Source of the DNA: Mesorhizobium sp.
Lineage (GTDB): Bacteria; Pseudomonadota; Alphaproteobacteria; Rhizobiales; Rhizobiaceae
Direction: 5' to 3'
NCBI RefSeq assembly: GCF_017306545.1
Contig: NZ_JAFKID010000008.1
Coordinates: forward strand, 1-64,000
DNA: 64,000 nt
In this document: piece after piece, positions 16,479-25,055 of the stretch
Layout: each line of letters opens with the position of its first letter
Position numbering within the stretch: position 1 is the stretch's first letter
Translations under genes and position numbers: made by a program
Notes under the pieces: generated by a model
What the model saw: the letters and a program-made list of their open reading frames with translations, nothing else
What the model was told of the DNA's origin: nothing
Databases searched by the model: none

Positions 16479-18209
16479 GTGACCACGATTGAAGTCGACC
16501 GCAGCCGCGACCTCTCGCAGCCGTTGGAGAAGCTCGGCCCCGACGAGACGATGAAGGCCAACAGCGACCAGCTGCGCGGCACCATCGCCGCCGGGCTGGA
16601 GGTGGAACTGACGGCGGCGGTGCCGGGCGACGACATCAAGCTGATGAAGTTCCACGGCGTCTACCAGCAGGACGACCGCGACATTCGCGACGAGCGGCGC
16701 CGCCAGAAGCTGGAGCCGGCCTATCGCTTCATGGCGCGGGTGCGCCTGCCGGGCGGGGTCCTGTCGTCCAGCCAGTGGCTGAAGCTCGACGCGCTCGGCC
16801 GCGCCTATGCCAACAACACGCTCAGGCTCACCACCCGCCAGACCTTCCAGTTCCACTACGTGCACAAAAAGAACCTGCGCGCCTTGATGCAGGGGCTGCA
16901 CGACGTGTTGCTCGACACCAAGGCGGCCTGCGGCGACGACGCGCGCGGCGTCATGGCCTCGATCAACCCGCAGCTTTCCGCGCTTCACGCGGAGGTCTAC
17001 GCGCTGGCCAAGCAGGCGAGCGACCACGCCATCCCTAAGACCGGGGCCTATCGCGAGATCTGGTACGGCGAGGAGCGTGCGGCGCCGACGAGCGAGCCGG
17101 AAGAGCCGCTCTACGGCAAGACCTACATGCCGCGGAAATTCAAGATCGGCTTCGTCATTCCGCCGATCAACGACATCGACGTCTATGCGCAGGATCTCGG
17201 CTTCATCGCCGTCACCGAAGGCAAGGAACTGAAAGGCTTCAACGTCGCCATCGGCGGCGGCATGGGCCGCACGGACAACGCGCCGAAGACCTATCCCAGG
17301 CTCGCCAGCGTCATCGGCTACATTGCGAAGGACAAGGTCATCGAGACCTGCGATGCCGTGATGACCGTGCAGCGCGACTACGGCGACCGCGTCGAGCGCA
17401 GCCGCGCCCGCTTCAAATACACGGTCGACGACAAGGGCCTCGACTTCATCAAGAGCGAGATCGAATCCCGGCTCGGCTTCGCATTGGAGCCGGCGAAACC
17501 CTACAATTTCACCTCCAACGGCGACGCCATCGGCTGGCAGCGCGGTGAGGACGGGCGCGAGCATTTCACGCTGTTCATCCAGAACGGCCGCGTCAGCAAT
17601 TTTCCTGATCTCGCGCTGTTCGACGGCTTGAGGGCAATCGCCCAGGTGCACAAGGGCATGTTCCGCGTCACGCCGAACCAGAACCTCATCATCGCCGATA
17701 TCGAACCTGCCGACCGGCCGGCGATCGAGGCGCTGCTGAAGCAGTACAAGCTCGACACGCTGAACAAGGCCAGCGGGCTTCGCCTCAATTCCATGGCTTG
17801 CGTGGCGTTTCCGACCTGCGGGCTGGCCATGGCCGAGAGCGAGCGCTACCTGCCCTCGCTGGTCGGAAAGATCGATGAAATCCTGGCCGAGCATGGCCTT
17901 TCCGAAGAGCCTATCACCATCCGCATGACCGGCTGCCCGAACGGCTGCGCCCGGCCCTATATCGCCGAGATCGCGCTGACGGGGCGGGCGCCGGGCAAGT
18001 ACAACCTCTATCTCGGCGGCGGCTTCCACGGCCAGCGCCTGAACAAGATGGTGCTGGAGAACGTCGCCGAGCCGGCGATCCTCGATCATCTCGGCAAGGT
18101 CATCGGCGATTTCGCGCACAACCGGGAGCCGGGCGAACGCTTCGGCGACTTCGCCATCCGCGCCGGCCATGTGGCGGAAGTGAAGGAAGGCCGGTTCTTC
18201 AACGATTGA
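16479..18209 (+). CDS. cysI: sulfite reductase haemoprotein beta subunit
   Basis: The 576-residue haemoprotein reduces sulfite to sulfide with siroheme and a 4Fe-4S cluster. The four cluster cysteines are intact in CVAFPTCGLAMAESER (about residue 440) and MTGCPNGCARPY (about 484). The siroheme arginine segment TLRLTTRQTFQFH is present near residue 111. It starts at GTG 16479, 9 bases after cysJ. The length and order match NADPH-dependent CysI. A second cysI-like gene at 57595-58941 has lost these cysteines, so this copy is probably the working assimilatory enzyme. Confidence 0.93.
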   Translation: MTTIEVDRSRDLSQPLEKLGPDETMKANSDQLRGTIAAGLEVELTAAVPGDDIKLMKFHGVYQQDDRDIRDERRRQKLEPAYRFMARVRLPGGVLSSSQWLKLDALGRAYANNTLRLTTRQTFQFHYVHKKNLRALMQGLHDVLLDTKAACGDDARGVMASINPQLSALHAEVYALAKQASDHAIPKTGAYREIWYGEERAAPTSEPEEPLYGKTYMPRKFKIGFVIPPINDIDVYAQDLGFIAVTEGKELKGFNVAIGGGMGRTDNAPKTYPRLASVIGYIAKDKVIETCDAVMTVQRDYGDRVERSRARFKYTVDDKGLDFIKSEIESRLGFALEPAKPYNFTSNGDAIGWQRGEDGREHFTLFIQNGRVSNFPDLALFDGLRAIAQVHKGMFRVTPNQNLIIADIEPADRPAIEALLKQYKLDTLNKASGLRLNSMACVAFPTCGLAMAESERYLPSLVGKIDEILAEHGLSEEPITIRMTGCPNGCARPYIAEIALTGRAPGKYNLYLGGGFHGQRLNKMVLENVAEPAILDHLGKVIGDFAHNREPGERFGDFAIRAGHVAEVKEGRFFND

Positions 18210-18274
18210 GGGAACGGTAGCGCCGCTGGTCACGCGTCAGGGGCGACAATTCTGTTGGGTATCCGCACTCGATA

Positions 18275-18412
18275 CCCCCACCCCTAACCCCTCCCCGCAA
18301 GGGGGAGGGGGATTCTTGCGACGGCGCCACAGTTCGTCGTCAATGATGATCTAGAGGAGACGGCGGCGTCTGCGTCTCCCTCCCCCTTGCGGGGAGGGGA
18401 CAGGGGTGGGGG
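18275..18412. repeat. C-rich palindromic repeat, copy 1 (two arms)
   Basis: A left arm (18275-18310, beginning CCCCCACCCCTAACCCCTCC) and a right arm (18376-18412, ending GGGGTGGGGG) are inverted copies of each other around a 65-base spacer. Each arm also forms its own hairpin around GCAA or TTGC. Related arms occur at 24831-24922 and 30099-30136. These behave like an intergenic repetitive element family. Confidence 0.8.
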
Positions 18413-18523
18413 TGCGCGCCCTCAGCGGTTGGAAGCCGGCGTCGGCTTTTCTCTTTACTTTTGTTCCTTTTTTGTTCTAAATTCATGCCGGGACAGGGTC
18501 GGTTTTCGCAAGGGAGCACGACG

Positions 18524-19162
18524 ATGCCCGAGTTTATCCAGCCCGCATTCGATTTCATCGAACCGCCCGATCCTCGCCGGCCGAAGCGGCCGGAGCGGGT
18601 TTTCACCTGCATCGGGGCCGGCACGGCCGCAGCGGACGCCGTTCGATGCCGGGAGCGGATCAAGCGCGACAATGCGATCTTGGCGAAGGGGATTGCGCCT
18701 GAACGATTCCATATCTCGCTCTGCGGCCTCGGCGATTATGTTCGCATTCCGAGCCGCGTTCCTTTCGCCGCCATGCGCGCGGCCCGATGTATCGCCCTGT
18801 CGCCGTTCGAGGTCGTGCTTTACCGTGCCGTGACCTTTCCCGGCTTCAATCCTGACAGGCGGCCGACGGTCCTGCTCGCCCAAAGCGGGGAGCTTCGCGA
18901 GCTTGGCGCTGTGCTTTTCGGGCATCTTCGCCGTGAAGGGCTGAAAGCCGGGGAATTGATAACGCCGCACATGACGCTGTTCTACAGTCCGCGCTCCATT
19001 CGCCCGGTCGATATCGAGCCGATCCGCTTCCGTGTCGATCGTTTCTACCTGATCCACAGCGAGCGGGGGCTGACACGATACAATGTGCTCGGCTGCTGGC
19101 TGCTCAACGGCTTGGGCCTCGCAACCGCCGGCCCCCTAGCCTTTGGTTCCATGGCTGCATAA
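18524..19162 (+). CDS. 2'-5' RNA ligase-like 2H phosphoesterase
   Basis: The 212-residue protein carries the two HxT/S motifs of the 2H phosphoesterase superfamily: FHISLCG near residue 64 and HMTLFYS near residue 148. Such proteins (ThpR/LigT group) hydrolyse cyclic phosphodiester or 2'-5' linked RNA ends; cellular roles are mostly unknown. The ATG at 18524 follows AAGGGAGCACGACG. The gene stands alone between the C-rich repeat and the acyl-CoA ligase. The basic segment PRRPKRPERVF near residue 15 could help bind RNA, which is speculation. Confidence 0.8.
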   Translation: MPEFIQPAFDFIEPPDPRRPKRPERVFTCIGAGTAAADAVRCRERIKRDNAILAKGIAPERFHISLCGLGDYVRIPSRVPFAAMRAARCIALSPFEVVLYRAVTFPGFNPDRRPTVLLAQSGELRELGAVLFGHLRREGLKAGELITPHMTLFYSPRSIRPVDIEPIRFRVDRFYLIHSERGLTRYNVLGCWLLNGLGLATAGPLAFGSMAA

Positions 19163-19211
19163 AGTCCGCTGCGCTAAAAGGTGGCCGGACGCCGCTGCGG
19201 AGGACAATGCC

Positions 19212-20855
19212 ATGGATTTTTCGACGGTCGACCGCACCTACGCCGATGCGCGCCGGAACTTTCATCCCGTCGTTCCGGAAGGGTTCAATTTCGCCTTCGA
19301 CGTCATCGACGACTGGGCCGCGCGCGACGACCGCACGGCGATCATCGCCGTGTCGCGCGACGGCGAGACGGTGCGGCACCTGCCGTTCTCATGGTTTGCC
19401 GACCAATCGAACCGCTTCGCCAACGCCTTGCGGTCGCGGGGCGCCAGGCCGGGCGAATTCGCCGTGGTCATCGCCGGCCGCGTGCCCGAATGGTACACGG
19501 TGCTGTTCGGCTGCATGAAGGCCGGCGTGGTGTCGATGCCCGGCACCAACCTTTTGACCGCGCACGACATCGAATACCGGGCCAACCACGCCAAGGCGAC
19601 GCTGGCGATCGTCGCGCCCGAGCATTGCGAGAAGGTGGACGCCATCCGCGCCGCCTGTCCGACGCTGAAGCATTTCATCGTCGTCGGCGGCGAGCGCGAC
19701 GGCTGGCTGTCGCTGGAGGCGCTATTGACCGAGGCCTCGCCCGTCCTCGACCGCGCGGCGCTTCCCGCGACGCATGCCGGCGACATGATGATGGCCTATT
19801 TCACCTCCGGCACCACCTCCATGCCGAAAATGGTGCCGCGCGACCACGGCTATGCGCTGGCGCATGCGGCGACGGGCCTGTTTTGGCAGGACCTGCGGCC
19901 GGGCGACGTGCACTGGTCGCTGACCGATACCGGCTGGGCCAAGGCCGCCTGGGGCATCCTGTTTCCGCAGATGGTGCTCGGCACGCCCTGCGTGCTTTAC
20001 GACGGTCCGACGGCCTTCAACGCCGAAATGCACCTCAATCTTATCGGTAAGCTGAAGGTTACGACTTTCTGCGCGCCGCCGACGGTCTACCGCCTGTTCG
20101 CGCAGCAGGACCTTTCGCAATACGATCTTTCCTCGCTGCGGCGCTCGCTCGGCGCCGGCGAGCCGCTCAACCCGGAAGTCATGCGCATCTGGAAAAAGGC
20201 GACCGGCACGGTGATCGCCGACGGCTACGGCCAGACCGAGACGATCAACATCGTCGCAAATTTTCCCGGCGAGGAGGTGCGCCCCGGCTCGATGGGCAAG
20301 CCGGTTCCGGGCTTCGACGTTGACGTGGTCGACGACGACGGCAAGCGGATGCCCGACGAGGAGGTCGGCCATATCGGCGTCAGGGTCACCGATCCGTGGC
20401 CGCCCGGCCTGTTCCACGGCTATTACGAGGCCGGTGGCAGGCTCGACACGAAACCCTTCCGCAACGGCTGGTACTATACCGGCGATACCGCGCGGCGCGA
20501 CAAGGACGGCTATCTGTGGTTCGTCGGCCGCTCGGACGACCTGATTTCCTCGGCCGGCTATCGCATCAGCCCGTTCGAGGTGGAAAGCGCGCTGCTGGTG
20601 CACGATGCGGTCGCCGAAAGCGCGGTGATCGGCAAGCCGGACGCCACGCGCGGCGAGATCGTCAAGGCCTATGTCGTGCTCGCCAAGGGCTTCACGCCGT
20701 CCGACGAACTGGTGAAGGACATCCAGGATTTCTGCCGAAGAGAGACGGCGCCCTATAAATATCCGCGCGAGATCGAGTTCGTCGAGGCGCTGCCGAAGAC
20801 GATTTCGGGAAAGATCCGGCGCGTCGAACTGCGCGCGGCGTCGAAAGACAAGTAA
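19212..20855 (+). CDS. AMP-forming acyl-CoA synthetase
   Basis: This 547-residue adenylate-forming enzyme activates a carboxylic acid to its CoA thioester. The P-loop-like motif YFTSGTTSMPKM lies near residue 197, the YGQTE motif near residue 338, the YTGDTARRDKDG motif near residue 420 and the catalytic lysine in SGKIRRVELR near residue 536. The overall pattern resembles medium-chain or benzoate-type ligases. GGAGG lies 9 bases before the ATG at 19212. It converges on the ATC hydrolase gene with an 8-base gap that includes a short GTAAG/CTTAC hairpin. The substrate cannot be read from sequence. Confidence 0.87.
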   Translation: MDFSTVDRTYADARRNFHPVVPEGFNFAFDVIDDWAARDDRTAIIAVSRDGETVRHLPFSWFADQSNRFANALRSRGARPGEFAVVIAGRVPEWYTVLFGCMKAGVVSMPGTNLLTAHDIEYRANHAKATLAIVAPEHCEKVDAIRAACPTLKHFIVVGGERDGWLSLEALLTEASPVLDRAALPATHAGDMMMAYFTSGTTSMPKMVPRDHGYALAHAATGLFWQDLRPGDVHWSLTDTGWAKAAWGILFPQMVLGTPCVLYDGPTAFNAEMHLNLIGKLKVTTFCAPPTVYRLFAQQDLSQYDLSSLRRSLGAGEPLNPEVMRIWKKATGTVIADGYGQTETINIVANFPGEEVRPGSMGKPVPGFDVDVVDDDGKRMPDEEVGHIGVRVTDPWPPGLFHGYYEAGGRLDTKPFRNGWYYTGDTARRDKDGYLWFVGRSDDLISSAGYRISPFEVESALLVHDAVAESAVIGKPDATRGEIVKAYVVLAKGFTPSDELVKDIQDFCRRETAPYKYPREIEFVEALPKTISGKIRRVELRAASKDK

Positions 20856-20863
20856 GCATAATC

Positions 20864-21391
20864 TTACGTATTGACCGGCGACCCTGCATCGCGGTCGGTC
20901 AATGCGATGTGGCAGCAGCCGGAGCCGTGGCCGGGCGTCCAGGTGACGTTGTCGAAGCGCACGCCGGTCGCTTCGAACAGGCCGCGGTCGAAGGCGCCGG
21001 CGATGCGGCACAGCGTGGCGAGCTTTTTCTCGCCGACGCCGGCGTCGGTCCATGCGTCCTTCAGCGGGCAGCGCTTGACCCGGAAGGCGATGCGGTCGGC
21101 ATGACGCTCGACGTCGGTCGGATACATGCGCCCGCCGTCCGGGCTGACAGCAAGAAAAGCCTCGCCGATGGCGCGCGCGTCGTTCGGCCCGAATTTGGTG
21201 AAGGCGGCGACCGCGACCTCCCGGCCGCGCTTTTCGATGATGCGGATCATCAGCTCTTCGGCCTGTTCGGCGCCGAGATCGGCGGTCAGTTCGTCCAGCA
21301 TCAGCCGGTAGAGGTCGGCGCGGTTGCGGAAGGCGGCTTCCAGTTCGGCAGCGAGCGTCTCGGCCGGGGCGTGGGCGTTTTTCTCGGTCAT
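20864..21391 (-). CDS. L-2-amino-thiazoline-4-carboxylate hydrolase family protein
   Basis: The 175-residue product matches the ATC hydrolase family pattern: CPLKDAWTDAGVGEKKLATL followed by a Cys (Cys108 and Cys128) and a C-terminal GCCHIAL (Cys159/160). The founding enzyme opens L-2-amino-delta2-thiazoline-4-carboxylate toward cysteine; the function of most members is untested. The ATG overlaps the stop of the ABC ATPase gene by 4 bases, so it is the last gene of the transporter operon and its substrate is probably what the transporter imports. No signal peptide is seen, so it should act in the cytoplasm. Confidence 0.75.
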   Translation of the reverse strand: MTEKNAHAPAETLAAELEAAFRNRADLYRLMLDELTADLGAEQAEELMIRIIEKRGREVAVAAFTKFGPNDARAIGEAFLAVSPDGGRMYPTDVERHADRIAFRVKRCPLKDAWTDAGVGEKKLATLCRIAGAFDRGLFEATGVRFDNVTWTPGHGSGCCHIALTDRDAGSPVNT

Positions 21392-22182
21392 GATGCATCC
21401 TGTCCTGTAAATCCGTGCAGTTTCGGCGTCGCCGCCACCAGCGCCTTGCCGACCGCCGATTGCGGGGCGTCGATGACGGCGCGGGCATCGCCCTGTTCAG
21501 CCAGCCGGCCGCCGTCGAGGATGGCGACGCGGTGGGCGAAGACGCGCACCAGGCCGAGGTCGTGCGAAATGAACAGATAGGCGATGCCGTCGGTGCGCTG
21601 CAGATCGGCGAGCAGTTCGAGGATCTTGCCCCGCACCGAGACGTCGAGCGCCGAGACGGCCTCGTCCAGCACGATCAGCGACGGTTTTGTCGCGATGGCG
21701 CGGGCGATGGCCACGCGCTGGCGCTGGCCGCCGGAAACCTCGTGAACGGCGCGGCCGGCAAGATCGGTTGAGAGGCCGACGCGCTCCAGCAGTCCGGCGA
21801 TGCGGCGCGGCCGCTCGGCACGCGGGGCGATACGGTGGATGCGCAAGGGATCGTCCAGCACGCGCGCCACGGTGGCGCGCGGGTTGAAGGCGGCGAGCGG
21901 GTCCTGGAACACCATCTGCATTTTTGCCCGGTGCGTGCGCAGGGGGGCACCTTCCAACGCCAGCCAGTTTTCGCCTTCGAAGGTGACGCTCCCTGCGTCC
22001 GGTTCGATCAGCCGCAGCAGAAGACGTGCGACGGTGGATTTGCCGGAACCGGAGGGGCCGGCCAGCGCCAGCGTTTCGGCCGCATCGATATGAAAGGATA
22101 TGGCTTCAGCCGCGGCGACAGTGCTGTCGCCGCGGCGGAAGCGCTTGGCGAGGCCATCGACTGTCAGCAGATGCTCAGCCAT
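21388..22182 (-). CDS. peptide-type ABC transporter ATPase (DppF-like)
   Basis: The 264-residue ATPase has a Walker A motif GPSGSGKSTVA near residue 38, the ABC signature VSGGQRQRVAIARA near residue 150 and Walker B LIVLDEAVSALD near 173. It belongs to the DppF/OppF group that pairs with DppD. The start ATG (22182) overlaps the stop of the preceding ATPase gene by 8 bases. The gene ends in a 4-base overlap with the ATC hydrolase gene. A longer frame from 22209 is not needed. Confidence 0.9.
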   Translation of the reverse strand: MAEHLLTVDGLAKRFRRGDSTVAAAEAISFHIDAAETLALAGPSGSGKSTVARLLLRLIEPDAGSVTFEGENWLALEGAPLRTHRAKMQMVFQDPLAAFNPRATVARVLDDPLRIHRIAPRAERPRRIAGLLERVGLSTDLAGRAVHEVSGGQRQRVAIARAIATKPSLIVLDEAVSALDVSVRGKILELLADLQRTDGIAYLFISHDLGLVRVFAHRVAILDGGRLAEQGDARAVIDAPQSAVGKALVAATPKLHGFTGQDAS

Positions 22183-22981
22183 TGACGGGTATGTCCGTAG
22201 TGGCGGCAAAGAGCGGCGGGCTGTCGAGGCTGATATGGGCGACGACCAGGCTTTGCGTGTAGGGATCTTGCGGGCGGCCGATCACCTGCCGGGTCGATCC
22301 AAGTTCCAGCAACTTACCGTTGCGCAGCACGGCGATGCGGTCGGCCAACTCGGCGGCGAGCGCAATGTCGTGGCTGACGAACAGCAGCGTCATGCCGTCC
22401 TCGGCGACCAGACGGCGGATCAGCGCGACGATCTCGGCCTGCACGATGGTGTCGAGCGCGCTGGTCGCCTCGTCGGCGATCAGGAGTTTCGGCCGGGCGG
22501 CGATCGCCGCGGCAATCGTCACGCGCTGCTTCTGGCCGCCGGAAAGCTGGTGCGGATAGGCGTGCACGAGCGTATCGGGATCTGGCAGGCCGACGCGGCC
22601 GAACAGGTCGCGCGCGCGCGCCAGCGCATCGGTCCACGACAGGCCGAGATGCGTGCGCGCCACCTCCGCCACCTGGCGGCCGACCGCCATCACCGGGTCG
22701 AGGCTGCCGGCGGGGTTCTGGAAGACGAAGCCGATGTCGCGGCCGCCGAGCGGCGGCGCACCACCCCATACGATGGTGCCGGCGCTTTTGGCCGAGGCCG
22801 GCAGCAGGCCGGCGACGGCAAGCGCCAGCGTCGACTTGCCCGAACCGCTTTCGCCGATGAGTGCCAGCCGCTCGCCGGCGCGGATGTCGAGGTCGATGGC
22901 GCTGAGCGCCAGGGCATCATCGCCGTAGGCGACAGTCAAGCCGCGTAGGGCGACCAATGGAACTTGCGGTGCTGCGCTCAT
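22175..22981 (-). CDS. peptide-type ABC transporter ATPase (DppD-like)
   Basis: The 268-residue ATPase has Walker A GESGSGKSTLALA near residue 42, signature LSGGQKQRVTIAAA near residue 147 and Walker B LLIADEATSALD near 170. Its C-terminal part reads DPYTQSLV, typical of DppD/OppD proteins, though the usual cysteine-rich 4Fe-4S tail is absent. The start overlaps the permease stop as ATGA (22978-22981). It forms a heterodimer with the following ATPase in the importer. Confidence 0.9.
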   Translation of the reverse strand: MSAAPQVPLVALRGLTVAYGDDALALSAIDLDIRAGERLALIGESGSGKSTLALAVAGLLPASAKSAGTIVWGGAPPLGGRDIGFVFQNPAGSLDPVMAVGRQVAEVARTHLGLSWTDALARARDLFGRVGLPDPDTLVHAYPHQLSGGQKQRVTIAAAIAARPKLLIADEATSALDTIVQAEIVALIRRLVAEDGMTLLFVSHDIALAAELADRIAVLRNGKLLELGSTRQVIGRPQDPYTQSLVVAHISLDSPPLFAATTDIPVNG

Positions 22982-23802
22982 GACAGCCCCTTTTTCACGG
23001 CCGCGCTCTCGACCGCGCCTTCGCCGGCGAGGTAAACGCCGAGTACGGTCACCACCAGCGCGATGCCGGGAACGATGGACAGGAAGGGCGCGGTGCGCAG
23101 CACGGTGCGGCCTTCCGCGACCATGCCGCCCCAGGTCACGCGGTTGGGATCGCCGAGGCCAAGGAAGGAAAGGGCTGCCTCGATCAGGATCGCCTGGGCT
23201 ACGATGATGGACGACAGCGCCAGCACCGGCGGCAGCGCGTTGGGCAGCACCTCGCGGAAAGCGATCTCCAGCGGGTGCATGCCGACCACGCGCGCGCCGG
23301 CGACGAAATCGCGTTCGCGGATCGACAGCACTTCGGCCCGCGCAATGCGGGCCGGGCCGGTCCAGGCCGACAGCGCGATCGCCATCACCACCACGGAAAG
23401 CGAGGGGCCGACGATGCTGACGAAGGCGAGCGCCAGAAGGAAGCCGGGCACGGTCTGGAAGGCGTCGGTCAGCCGCATCAGCGCCTCGTCCGCCAGCCCG
23501 CCGGCGAAGCCGGCCAGCGTGCCGATGACGGCGCCGACGGCCAGCGAGGCCGCTGCCGCCGCCAGCCCGACGACGAGCGAGGTGCGGGCGCCGTGGAACA
23601 GCTCGGCCAGCACGTCGCGGCCGAGCCGGTCGGTGCCGAGCGGCAGCGTCCAGTCCTGGAAGGGCGGCACCAGCGCCGGGCCGGCGATGCGCAGCGGATC
23701 GCCGGGAAAGATCAGCGGTGCTGCCAGCGCCATGGTTGCCAGCAGGACGAGGATGGCTGTGCCGGCCATCGCCTCGGGCGTTTGCAGGAAACGGCCTCTC
23801 AT
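22978..23802 (-). CDS. peptide-type ABC transporter permease (DppC-like)
   Basis: The 274-residue inner-membrane protein has an N-terminal helix, the DppC-typical LPLGTDRLGRDVLAELFHGA segment near residue 53, and about five further helices. The EAA-loop that contacts the ATPases reads ARVVGMHPLEIAFREVLPNA near residue 170. It overlaps both neighbours by 4 bases, showing tight translational coupling through the operon. Confidence 0.9.
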   Translation of the reverse strand: MRGRFLQTPEAMAGTAILVLLATMALAAPLIFPGDPLRIAGPALVPPFQDWTLPLGTDRLGRDVLAELFHGARTSLVVGLAAAAASLAVGAVIGTLAGFAGGLADEALMRLTDAFQTVPGFLLALAFVSIVGPSLSVVVMAIALSAWTGPARIARAEVLSIRERDFVAGARVVGMHPLEIAFREVLPNALPPVLALSSIIVAQAILIEAALSFLGLGDPNRVTWGGMVAEGRTVLRTAPFLSIVPGIALVVTVLGVYLAGEGAVESAAVKKGLS

Positions 23803-24785
23803 GCTGTGGCCTCATTGGCGCCGACGCGCGGGTCCAGCAGCGCGTAGGCGATGTCGACCGCGAGGTTGATGAGGACGACGGTGACGGCGCTGACGAGGAT
23901 GATGCCGAGCAGCAGCGGCGTATCGCGCCCGGCCACGGCCTCCTGCGCCAGCCGGCCGAGACCCGGCACGGAAAAGACGCTTTCGATGACCACTGAGCCC
24001 CCGAGCATTTGCGCCGATTGCAGGCCGAGCATGGTGACGAGCGGCAAAAGCGCGTTGCGCGCCACATGGGCGAGCACGATGCGGCGGCGCGGCAGGCCGC
24101 GCGCACGGGCGGCAAGGATAAAATCCTGCCGCCAGACCTCGGCCATGCCGGCGCGCATCATGCGCAAATAAAGCGCCAGGTAGATGAAGCCGAGCGCGGA
24201 GACCGGCAGCACCAGGTGCCAGGCGATATCGGCGGCGCGGGCGAGGCCGGTCTTGTTCGAAGCGATCGTTTCGATGCCGGCGATCGGCAGCCAGCGCAGG
24301 TCGACGGCAAAGACGATGACCAACACCAGCGCCAGCCAGAAGCTCGGCACCGCATAGAGCGCCAGCGAGCCGGTGGAGAGCAGCCGGTCGCGCAGCGAGC
24401 CAGGCCGCGCGCCGGCGACGATGCCGAGGGCGGAGCCGAGGAAGAAGGAGAGCGCCGTGGCGCTGCCCATCAAAAGCAGCGTGTTGGGCAGGCGCTCCAG
24501 CACGACGTCGCGGATCGGACGCGAGAAGGTCACCGACCAGCCGAGGTCGAGGTGGAGAAGCGCCCACAGGTAGTTGGCAAGGCGCGTCCATATCGACTGG
24601 TCGAGCCCCCAGGAATGCCGCAGCGCCTCGACCAGGCCGGCGTCGCCGCCCATGGAGACGACATAGGCGTCCACCGCGTCACCGGGGGCCGCCTCCAGCA
24701 TCAGGAAGGAGCCGACGACGACGATCAACAGCACGAAGACGGAGCCGACCAGCCGGCGGCGGACGAGGCGGAGGGTGCGGGTCAT
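23799..24785 (-). CDS. peptide-type ABC transporter permease (DppB-like)
   Basis: The 328-residue protein has the DppB layout: an N-terminal helix (SVFVLLIVVVGSFLMLEAAP), a periplasmic segment, then about five helices. The EAA-loop ARARGLPRRRIVLAHVARNA lies near residue 225. It is the first gene of the coupled permease-ATPase-hydrolase set. The substrate-binding protein gene lies 270 bases upstream, separated by a C-rich repeat. Confidence 0.9.
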   Translation of the reverse strand: MTRTLRLVRRRLVGSVFVLLIVVVGSFLMLEAAPGDAVDAYVVSMGGDAGLVEALRHSWGLDQSIWTRLANYLWALLHLDLGWSVTFSRPIRDVVLERLPNTLLLMGSATALSFFLGSALGIVAGARPGSLRDRLLSTGSLALYAVPSFWLALVLVIVFAVDLRWLPIAGIETIASNKTGLARAADIAWHLVLPVSALGFIYLALYLRMMRAGMAEVWRQDFILAARARGLPRRRIVLAHVARNALLPLVTMLGLQSAQMLGGSVVIESVFSVPGLGRLAQEAVAGRDTPLLLGIILVSAVTVVLINLAVDIAYALLDPRVGANEATA

Positions 24786-24830
24786 GGAAGGGTGCCGGGT
24801 GCCGGGATAGCCTGGTTGGCGGCTGGAATA

Positions 24831-24922
24831 CCCCCACCCCTAACCCCTCCCCTTAAGGGGGAGGGGAACTCAGGGCGCGGCAGCTCCCCCTCCCCCTTGA
24901 GGGGAGGGGTTAGGGGTGGGGG
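24831..24922. repeat. C-rich palindromic repeat, copy 2 (two arms)
   Basis: A left arm at 24831-24866 and an inverted right arm at 24886-24922 flank a spacer of about 20 bases. The left arm matches copy 1 except for TTAA in place of GCAA at its own hairpin tip. The element lies inside the transporter operon, between the substrate-binding protein gene and dppB-like gene, and could cause attenuation or mRNA processing there. Confidence 0.82.
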
Positions 24923-25055
24923 TACAACGCCGCATGCAATTGTTATTCCCCTAAGCCGATTCAAGGGGAGATCGGCAGGCCGCCGGAGAATAGCGCGCAC
25001 GAAATCCATGGCCGGACCTTACCGGCAAGCCGGCGTTCGGCTCAATCCCGCACGC

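Noticed and set aside
14517-18233. Very long minus-strand open frame (about 1,240 codons) opposite cysJI
   Set aside because: It lies exactly antisense to two well-recognised genes, has low-complexity His/Arg/Asp-rich composition, no domain signature and no ribosome site. It is a codon-bias artefact of GC-rich DNA.
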